From NCBI GenBank assembly GCA_963611685.1, contig CAVDSU010000001.1:1-64000 (forward strand): 64,000 nucleotides of DNA, written 5' to 3'. Both the position numbers and the translations under genes were made by a program. This document shows positions 57,937 through 64,000 of the stretch, piece by piece. This DNA comes from UBA1724 sp963611685. Lineage in GTDB: Bacteria; Verrucomicrobiota; Lentisphaeria; Oligosphaerales; Oligosphaeraceae. Positions within the stretch are counted from its first letter, which is position 1. Each line of letters opens with the position of its first letter. The notes under the pieces are model-generated. The model searched no databases, was not told the DNA's origin, and was given only the letters and a program-made list of their open reading frames with translations.

Positions 57937-59910
57937 TCAAGATTGGGCATCCAATGCCTCGGCAGTCTCCGCGGCGGAATTCAGGTTTTCGCCAGAGCGC
58001 ACGAGACGCGCGCTATTGAAGATCACCAGAAGACTGGAGACCGTATGGATCAAGGCGGCGCCGATGGGTCCCAGGTCGCCGGAGATGGCGAAGTAGACGC
58101 CGACGATGATGAAGGTCAGTCCCACTGCCAAATTCTGTCCCATGAGGACGCGGGTCTGGCGTGCCAGTCCGATGAAGAAGGGGATTCGGCGCAAGTCGTT
58201 GTTCATGAGGGCCACGGAGGCGGACTGGACGGCGATGTCGCTGCCGAAGGCGCCCATGGCCATGCCGATATCGCCGGCGGCCAGAGCAGGCGCGTCATTG
58301 ACGCCATCGCCCACCACGGCGACTACGTTGCCGGCCTTCTTCATCTCGGCCACGACCTTCGCTTTCTCTTCCGGGAGGCATCCGGCGTAGACCTCGGTGA
58401 TGCCAATCTTGCGGGCCACCACGTCGGCCACCTGCTGGTTGTCGCCAGTGACCATGCAGCAGTGCTCCACGCCCATCTCCTTCAGGTCGGCGACGGCCTC
58501 GGCAGAGACGGAGCGGATGGCGTCCTGTAGGCCGACCCAACCGAGGGCCTTTCCCTCACAGGCAACGCAGACAATGGACATGCCCTCCTTGGCGACGCTC
58601 TGGCGGCTCTCCTCCAGCGCGGCCACATCGACGCCGACCTCGGCCAGCCACGTGGAGCGGCCCACATAGCACTGCTGGCCGTCCACGACGGCAGAGACGC
58701 CCTTGCCGGCCACCTCTTCGTACTTCTCGGGGACCACCACATCAATGCCCACCTTGGCGGCCAGCTTCTTGATGGCGACGGCGGTGGGGTGGTTGGAGTG
58801 GTGCTCCACAGAGACGGCGATCTGGACCAGCTGCGCCAAGTCCACATCCTGGACGGGCTCCAGGCGAGAGACCTCCAGATTGCCCTCGGTGAGGGTGCCC
58901 GTCTTGTCGAAAATGATCGCCTTGATGCGTGCCACCAGCTCGATCTGGGAGACGTCCTTGATCAGGATTCCCAGACGGGAGGCGGCGGAGATTGCCGCGA
59001 TCACGGCGGAGGGATGCGCCAGCACCAGAGCGGCGGGCACCGCCATGACCAGCACGGCGATGACGCGGCTCATGTCGCGGGTCACGAACCAGGTCAGACC
59101 CGCGATCATGAGGACCACGGGGGTGTAGTAGCCGATATACTGGTCGATCATCCGCTGGATGGGCATCTTGGACTGCTCGGCGTCCGCAATGAGATTGCGG
59201 ACCTTTCCGAGGGTGGTGTCCGTGCCCTTTCGGGTGACCTTGAAGTCCACCAGGCCGGTCAAGTTCAGCGTTCCGGCGTAGACCTCGTCGCCCACGCCCT
59301 TGTCCGTGGGGAGGGACTCACCCGTGATGGAGGCCTGGTTGACCGTGGAGATGCCCTGGATGATCTTTCCGTCAGCAGGGAAGTTCTCGCCGGGACGCAC
59401 ACGGCAGACGTCCCCGAGCTGGAGATCCTGAATGGCGTCGCACTTCTCCTCGGTGCCATCCGCCCGGATGCGTCGTGCCGTGCGGGGGGTCATCCTGACC
59501 ACGGCCTCGATGGCGGCCTCCGCGCCGATGGCGGTGCGCTTCTCGATGGTGATGGAGATGAGCATGAAGAAGGCCACTGCGCCGGCAGTGCGGTAGTTGG
59601 TGGGTCCGGAGGCGAAGGCGCCCAGCAGCGCCAGCGCCACCAGCTCATTCATGCCCACCACGCCCCGGAAGAGGTCGCGGGCGGCCTCCCAGAAGATGGG
59701 CACAGAGAGGATCACTGCGCCGATCAAGGCGAAGAGATCCATGGTGAACTGGTCGATTCTGCCGCCGAAGAGGAGTCCCGCCAGATAGGAATCCAGCACC
59801 AGGATGCCGCCGAAGAGCGCGGCGCCGAGACGCCCCATATCCGAGCGGGTCACCCGGGTAACCGAGGTGCGCTTCGGAGCGTTGCTATTTTGAGAAATGG
59901 GTTCTTCCAT
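57937..59910 (-). CDS. P1B-type (heavy-metal) ATPase lacking the CPC metal-site motif
   Basis: A 657-residue P-type ATPase. Phosphorylation DKTGTLTEGN (335-344), actuator TGES (196-199), P1B-diagnostic HP in EHHSNHPTAVA (about 369-379) and GDGVNDAPAL are intact, so ATP hydrolysis is expected. There is no N-terminal HMA metal domain. The helix that should carry CPC, SPC or CPH reads AVPAALVLAHPSAV (290-303): VPA, no Cys. The last helices read ALIHTVSSLLVIFNSARL, nearest to the HEGSTLLV wording of P1B-4. Hence a P1B-like pump whose substrate site has been remodelled; ion unknown. It sits between an HflK-like gene and an ABC ATPase, short gaps, same strand. Confidence 0.92.
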   Translation of the reverse strand: MEEPISQNSNAPKRTSVTRVTRSDMGRLGAALFGGILVLDSYLAGLLFGGRIDQFTMDLFALIGAVILSVPIFWEAARDLFRGVVGMNELVALALLGAFASGPTNYRTAGAVAFFMLISITIEKRTAIGAEAAIEAVVRMTPRTARRIRADGTEEKCDAIQDLQLGDVCRVRPGENFPADGKIIQGISTVNQASITGESLPTDKGVGDEVYAGTLNLTGLVDFKVTRKGTDTTLGKVRNLIADAEQSKMPIQRMIDQYIGYYTPVVLMIAGLTWFVTRDMSRVIAVLVMAVPAALVLAHPSAVIAAISAASRLGILIKDVSQIELVARIKAIIFDKTGTLTEGNLEVSRLEPVQDVDLAQLVQIAVSVEHHSNHPTAVAIKKLAAKVGIDVVVPEKYEEVAGKGVSAVVDGQQCYVGRSTWLAEVGVDVAALEESRQSVAKEGMSIVCVACEGKALGWVGLQDAIRSVSAEAVADLKEMGVEHCCMVTGDNQQVADVVARKIGITEVYAGCLPEEKAKVVAEMKKAGNVVAVVGDGVNDAPALAAGDIGMAMGAFGSDIAVQSASVALMNNDLRRIPFFIGLARQTRVLMGQNLAVGLTFIIVGVYFAISGDLGPIGAALIHTVSSLLVIFNSARLVRSGENLNSAAETAEALDAQS

Positions 59911-59976
59911 GAAAGCCTTGTTTGGTTCGAATGAAGGGGTAAGGATCCGATTCCTTTCCAGGCCGGCCCTCCGGCG

Positions 59977-61236
59977 CTACTGCGCGGAAGCAGCGGGCGT
60001 CTCGCTGGCGCCCTGCGGAGTGGCGGAGGATTCCTGGAGCGCGGCATCTTCGCGGGGCGCCTCGTCGGGAATCTGGGAGATCTGGAGGCGCAGCTCCTGA
60101 TGGGCTCCCTCCGGCGTCTGATGCAGGATGTACTTGTTGGGCACCTTCTGCAGCATGTCGCGAATGGCATTGGCGTAGAGCACGGTGAGGGTAGAACGGG
60201 GGTTCTTGGCGTACTCTGCCTGGATCGAAGAGAAGTACTGCGCCTGCGCAGTGAGGTCGCTGACCACGGTCTCCTGATAGGCGCGGGCCTCATTCACCAG
60301 ACGGTCGCAGGAGGCGCTGGCCTGTGCCTGCACCTGATTGGCGTAGGTCTGGGCATTCTGGATCTGCACCTGGCGATTCCGTTCGCTGGCATTGACCTGG
60401 TTGAAGGCCTGGAGGGCGGCGGCGGGGGGCTGGTAGATTCCCACCAGATTCACGCTCTGCAGCTGGATGCCCAGGCCTATCTTCTCCACCATGCGCTCCA
60501 TGCGGGCGCGGACACGGTCCTCCAGACGGATCGTGGAGGCGGCGCCCTCCTCGCTGGTCACCGTGCGGCTCGCGCGAATGAGCTCCTCGGTATTCCAGGA
60601 GGCGGTCTCGGAGAGCACCGCGTCGGAGAGGAGATTCCGGATGATGAGCTCATGGCCGCGGAGGCGCTCCTGGCGCTTCACCTGCTCGGAAGAGGGCAAC
60701 ACGGAGCTGGAGGGCGTCTTGGTGTCGTCATAGAAGTTCAGGTAGTAGCTGGCGGGATCCTCTACGCGGTAGGAGACCGACCACTCCGCGTGGAAGATAT
60801 GCATGTCGCCGGAGACCAGATAGCCGTCAACGCCGTTGCGCAGCTCGCGCCCCGTGGAGGAATTCACCACGCCGGCGGGATTGATCCAGGCCTTGAAGGT
60901 GTTTCCCGTGGAGACGGAGATGGACTTGTTGGCAGGGACCATGATGACCTCGTCCACCGGATACGGGAAGGACCAATACCACTTTCCGCTCTGGAGGATC
61001 GGAGAGACCCCGGAGTCGGTGTCGTGCTTCTGAAGCACGCCGAAGCGCAACTGCATGGCCTCGAACTGCTCGTCCACGCGGAAGATTCCGCTGAACACGA
61101 AGTAGTAGAGGAAGACGCCGACAATCAGCGTAAGGAAGCAGAAGAAGAGGATGCGCAGCATCCTCATGAGGCTTGCCATGCCGGACGCCTGGGGCTCCGA
61201 TGCCGGCCTCTGGGAGTGGATATTCTCTGGTGCCAT
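59977..61236 (-). CDS. HflK-like SPFH (stomatin/prohibitin) membrane protein
   Basis: A 419-residue protein with a cytosolic Pro-rich start, one membrane helix (about 28-49) and an SPFH domain (about 50-330). Recognised SPFH wording includes VDEQFEAMQLRFGVL (54-68), SGKWYWSFPYPVDEVIMVPA (in part, about 82-101) and LQSVNLVGIYQPPAAALQAF (about 260-279). In E. coli HflK pairs with HflC around FtsH. The C-terminus is an acidic, Ala/Pro tail rather than a helix. GGAG is 9 bp before the ATG. It follows the HflC-like gene by 18 bp and precedes the P-type ATPase by 66 bp. No ftsH is in the window, so its partner is likely encoded in this cluster. Confidence 0.88.
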   Translation of the reverse strand: MAPENIHSQRPASEPQASGMASLMRMLRILFFCFLTLIVGVFLYYFVFSGIFRVDEQFEAMQLRFGVLQKHDTDSGVSPILQSGKWYWSFPYPVDEVIMVPANKSISVSTGNTFKAWINPAGVVNSSTGRELRNGVDGYLVSGDMHIFHAEWSVSYRVEDPASYYLNFYDDTKTPSSSVLPSSEQVKRQERLRGHELIIRNLLSDAVLSETASWNTEELIRASRTVTSEEGAASTIRLEDRVRARMERMVEKIGLGIQLQSVNLVGIYQPPAAALQAFNQVNASERNRQVQIQNAQTYANQVQAQASASCDRLVNEARAYQETVVSDLTAQAQYFSSIQAEYAKNPRSTLTVLYANAIRDMLQKVPNKYILHQTPEGAHQELRLQISQIPDEAPREDAALQESSATPQGASETPAASAQ

Positions 61237-61254
61237 GTTCTTCGTCTCCGTGGG

Positions 61255-62187
61255 CTAGCGGTCCTTCTGGAGGGAGTCCAGGGCGTCGGGCGTCAGCAGA
61301 TTGAAGGGGGCGGTGGTGGTGTCCAGAATCAGGGTGTCCTTCTCCCCGAGAGCGCCCTTCAGCGCATCCAAATTCCGCAGGAAGCTGGCCAGCTCGGGAT
61401 TCTGGGCGAAGACGCGGTAGGCCTCGGCGGCCTGGGCATCGCCCTCGCCGCGGATCTTCGTGGCCTCGGCCTGCGCCTTGGAGAGCATCTTCTGGGCCTG
61501 GGTGTTGGCGTCATTGCGGATCTTCTCGGCCTCGGCCTGGCCCTCCACCTCGAAGCGGCGGGCCTTCGCCTCACGCTCGGAAACCATGGCAGCGAAGATG
61601 TTCTGGGTCACGGCAGCGGGGAAGCCCAGCTGGCGGAAGCCAATGCGCACGATGTCAACGCCGAACTTCTCCAGGACGCTGTCGTGGATGGCGTCGCGCA
61701 TCTCGTCCTCGATCTTCTCCAAGACGCTGACGCCGTCCTGTTCGGAGACCATCTCGGAGAAGGCATAGCGGGAGATGACCGCGGAGCGGGCGCCGCGGAC
61801 CTCGTCGGAGATCTTGCGCTCGGCGGCTTCGGTGGAATCCAGGGAGCGGAGGAATTGGACGGGGTCACCCACCTTCCAAAGCACATAGGTGGAAATCACG
61901 ATCTGCTGGTTGTCGCGAGTCATATACTGTTCGTCGTGCCCCACGGCCAGCTCATAGCACTGGATGCGCTTGTCGTGGCGCCAAATGGAGTTCACGAAGG
62001 GCCAGCGGAAATGCAGGCCGCTCTTGTACTCCACCAGCTCGCCGGAGTAGGTTTTCAGCAGGGCGTATTCGGTCTCCTTCACCTGGAAGGTGACCATGAC
62101 CACCAGGAAGACGGCCACCACCACCAGGGCCAGCAACACCACGGGCCAGTGGCGGGCAACATTCTTCTTCTTCGTCTCTTCTTTCAT
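61255..62187 (-). CDS. HflC-like SPFH membrane protein
   Basis: 310 residues: short lysine-rich head, single membrane helix (about 15-34), SPFH domain beginning TFQVKETEYALLKTYSGELV (about 33-52, part of the HflC start) with VEYKSGLHFRWPFVNSIWRHD, and IVRIGFRQLGFPAAVTQNIF (about 178-197), then the coiled-coil run EREAKARRFEVEGQAEAEKI that is typical of HflC. I start it at the second ATG (62187), which has AGGA 7 bp upstream; the ATG at 62217 does not. Positioned between a larger SPFH gene and the HflK-like gene. HflK/HflC-type pairs form ring cages in the membrane; here three SPFH genes occur together. Confidence 0.9.
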   Translation of the reverse strand: MKEETKKKNVARHWPVVLLALVVVAVFLVVMVTFQVKETEYALLKTYSGELVEYKSGLHFRWPFVNSIWRHDKRIQCYELAVGHDEQYMTRDNQQIVISTYVLWKVGDPVQFLRSLDSTEAAERKISDEVRGARSAVISRYAFSEMVSEQDGVSVLEKIEDEMRDAIHDSVLEKFGVDIVRIGFRQLGFPAAVTQNIFAAMVSEREAKARRFEVEGQAEAEKIRNDANTQAQKMLSKAQAEATKIRGEGDAQAAEAYRVFAQNPELASFLRNLDALKGALGEKDTLILDTTTAPFNLLTPDALDSLQKDR

Positions 62188-62262
62188 CGTGTTATCCTGT
62201 AGGGAGTTTGAAGTCATATTCGGAAAGGGAATGGGGAAAGCGTGCGTAGGAGAAGGGCGCTG

Positions 62263-64000
62263 CTATTGCGGGAGGCTCAAGTCGAGCATTCCGCTCTTGA
62301 CCTTCTTCTCAAGATTCAGCCAGAAGACCTGCTGGTCGGAGTTGCCCGTGACCACGTACTTCCGGACTGCGGAGCCCTCCCGGAGGAAGACATCGTAGTA
62401 GCTGTTCAGCATATACTGCCGGGGCGCCGCCTTGTAGCAGAGCAACTGTCCGCTGTAGCGCTGGGCGTCGGCCTGGGCGGCCACCACCTGGGTCTCCTTG
62501 TAGGCCTGGGCGCCACTGAGGATCTGCTGGCTCATGGCCTCGGAAATCACGCGGTTGCTGTTGGCCACCGTCTCGGCATCCTGCACCATGCGCTTCCGAT
62601 CCACGGTCGCGGAGGTGATTCGGTCAAAGGACTGTCCGACGCCGAAGGGCGGATGGATGCCCGTCAGTGCCACGAAGACGATCTCCACGCCAAGTTCCAG
62701 ATCGTCGGAGGCCTTCTGGATGCGCTCCTTGAGCACCTCCATGGCCTTGCCACGGCCGGCGCCCAGCAGATCGCCCCAGTCGCACTGGATGAAGTAGAGC
62801 AACAGCTCGCGCTGGGCAAGATTCTTGAGGATCTCGGTGGTCTGGCGATTCTGGTAGGCGTACTCATAGAGGTCCTTCACGCGGAAGAAGAGAGGGATAT
62901 GGGCGCTGAAGAGTCCCACGCCATACTGCCCGAGCTGGCTGCCGTTGATCTGGACTTCCAGGTCAATGTTGCCCACATTGCGGGCGCCAACGAGGAAATG
63001 CCCCTCGTCAGCATGGTCCTCCTCGACGGTCCAGAGGATCACCGCCTCATTCTTCTCGTGCTTCTTGCCACCATGGGAATGGCCGTGACCGTCGTCCTCC
63101 TCCTCGTCCTTAGCGGACATGGCTTCCTTCTCGTCCTCGTTATGGCCGCCGATGGTAAGCTCCTGGACCTTGTCGGAGGAGAAGCGATAGACGGTCTCGA
63201 AGGGATAGGGGAGCTTGAAGTAGACGCCGGGTCCCATGGGCTCTGCGGAGACGACCCGTCCGAAGCGCTCGCGCATGGCGGTCTCGGAGGAGTCCACCAC
63301 CACGATGCAGGTCATGAGCCAAAAGGCCAGGACCATGACCATGAAGAGGGGAACAATGGTGCGCTCCAGGAAATGGTAGAACCAGGCGTCGGAGACGCGG
63401 AATCCGAACTGGTAGTCCAGGGACTTTGCCACATTCCGTGCCATGCTCCCGGGCTCGGTGAAGAAGGAGAGCAGGCGGCTTTCGGGCAGAGGGCGCTCCT
63501 CCTCATTGGGCATTCGGGGACGATAGAATTCAATAACAAAGGAAAGGATCATCTCCACCGCCAGGACTCCCAAGACCACCAGCCCCAATTTGGTAAGGGA
63601 GCGATCCAGGCTCTCCTGGAAGCGGTTGAAGTGCCGGCTGAAGTAGATGACGCTCCCCAGCAGGAAGAAGAATCCGGTGAGGAGAAGCCATGCGGCAGCG
63701 GGGCGAATCCAGCGGCATCCCGGCTCCCGGGAGACGCCAATAAAGAAGCTCCCGGCCACCAGGGTGGCAATGCAGCAGCAGAATGCCAGAATGGCCAGAG
63801 AGAGGGGGTTCTGGACGACATACTGGTAGTCCAGATAGCGCAGGGCATTCCAGCGATTGAGCACCATCACGCCCAGCGCCACGCCCATGCCGACGGTCGC
63901 CGCGGGGATGAAATACTTGGTGAACTGGTGATTGGAGCGCGTGGCCAGACGGACCGCCTCGTCGGCGTCGCCAAAGAGGTCGGTGGCGCCATGCTGGCGA
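62263..64000 (-). CDS. Polytopic SPFH protein with His/acid-rich loop (5' end beyond the window)
   Basis: Open on the minus strand to the edge; at least 578 residues are visible. Before the SPFH domain there are about five hydrophobic helices (e.g. LAILAFCCCIATLVAG, AAAWLLLTGFFFLLGS, GLVVLGVLAVEMILSF, LFMVMVLAFWLMTCIV). The SPFH part starts SSETAMRERFGRVVSAEPMG, like HflK, and includes a segment rich in Asp, Glu and His: DEEEDDGHGHSHGGKKHEKN (63049-63108) plus EEDHADEGH. It closes with ALTGIHPPFGVGQSFDRI and a helical end. Such an insert is typical of metal-binding loops, which is notable beside a P-type ATPase. The starting codon lies beyond 64000. The ATG at 63888 is internal. Confidence 0.87.
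   Translation of the reverse strand, partial: RQHGATDLFGDADEAVRLATRSNHQFTKYFIPAATVGMGVALGVMVLNRWNALRYLDYQYVVQNPLSLAILAFCCCIATLVAGSFFIGVSREPGCRWIRPAAAWLLLTGFFFLLGSVIYFSRHFNRFQESLDRSLTKLGLVVLGVLAVEMILSFVIEFYRPRMPNEEERPLPESRLLSFFTEPGSMARNVAKSLDYQFGFRVSDAWFYHFLERTIVPLFMVMVLAFWLMTCIVVVDSSETAMRERFGRVVSAEPMGPGVYFKLPYPFETVYRFSSDKVQELTIGGHNEDEKEAMSAKDEEEDDGHGHSHGGKKHEKNEAVILWTVEEDHADEGHFLVGARNVGNIDLEVQINGSQLGQYGVGLFSAHIPLFFRVKDLYEYAYQNRQTTEILKNLAQRELLLYFIQCDWGDLLGAGRGKAMEVLKERIQKASDDLELGVEIVFVALTGIHPPFGVGQSFDRITSATVDRKRMVQDAETVANSNRVISEAMSQQILSGAQAYKETQVVAAQADAQRYSGQLLCYKAAPRQYMLNSYYDVFLREGSAVRKYVVTGNSDQQVFWLNLEKKVKSGMLDLSLPQ

Noticed and set aside
57937..59910. KdpB-type potassium pump
   Set aside because: It has the P1B hallmark HP motif, P1B helix layout and no KdpA or KdpC neighbours.
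168..64000. TAG reassigned to an amino acid
   Set aside because: Many short, well-known proteins (S20, L36, S9, S11, IF-1) end at TAG at the correct length, so TAG terminates translation here.

Overview
The window is a GC-rich bacterial chromosome segment with dense protein-coding genes on both strands, one 66-base run of N (33563-33628), and no rRNA, tRNA or CRISPR that I can support. The best guess for the host is a member of the PVC superphylum, probably a gut-associated Lentisphaerae/Kiritimatiellae-like bacterium. This rests on a secretin-pathway pseudopilin starting with a [24 protein letters not shown]-type helix and ending in a degenerate H-x9-DG-like motif, on abundant carbohydrate genes (GH130, GHL10, several Gfo/Idh/MocA dehydrogenases), and on multi-copy stomatin/prohibitin genes next to a P-type ATPase. 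It is an inference, not a phylogeny. A strong house style is visible: of the 51 genes whose stop I could read, 38 end in TAG, 9 in TAA and only 4 in TGA.

Layout. 1-120: tandem 57-bp repeat rich in CTAG. 168-3050: LOG-like enzyme, MATE exporter, Fur-family regulator. 3174-10237: carbohydrate block with a GH130 phosphorylase, a TIM-barrel isomerase, then an operon of three Gfo/Idh/MocA oxidoreductases with nagB and nagA. 10327-18894 (minus strand): pseudopilin, HAD phosphatase, a giant GH13-debranching enzyme fusion, a zinc-ribbon membrane protein and nadB. 19187-21282: a cytidylyltransferase-GHMP kinase fusion and trmO, whose 3' end runs into a repeat element duplicated exactly (225 bp x2, 21245-21702). 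21956-27782: rpsT, an acyl-CoA ligase, prfB with the classical programmed frameshift, transketolase. 27976-35167 (minus strand): dus, pheS, GHL10 hydrolase, aspartokinase, then an AlbA_2/HTH gene flanked by tandem repeats and pseudogene debris (33431-35980). 36242-42083: hisS, aspS, a periplasmic nucleotidase, ispG. 42217-47129: adk-map-infA-rpmJ-rpsM-rpsK-rpoA-rplQ, the spc/alpha ribosomal operon end. 47274-53174: M16 peptidase, a degenerate oxidoreductase, rplM-rpsI, argC. 53260-64000 (minus strand): PHP-domain protein, then a tightly packed run of seven genes read from the right edge: a polytopic SPFH protein (cut by the window), an HflC-like and an HflK-like protein, a P1B-type ATPase without its metal-site cysteines, an ABC ATPase, ruvC and pyrD.

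The most unusual parts are (i) the SPFH/P-type ATPase/ABC cluster at 56669-64000, in which the ATPase has VPA where CPC is expected and the largest SPFH protein carries a His/Asp/Glu-rich loop; (ii) the strong TAG stop-codon bias together with UGA-sensing prfB; (iii) the CTAG-heptamer repeat element that places stops in all frames of both strands; and (iv) symmetric operator-like arrays upstream of the pilin and Fur genes and a repeated GCAA-tetraloop hairpin in the ribosomal operon.
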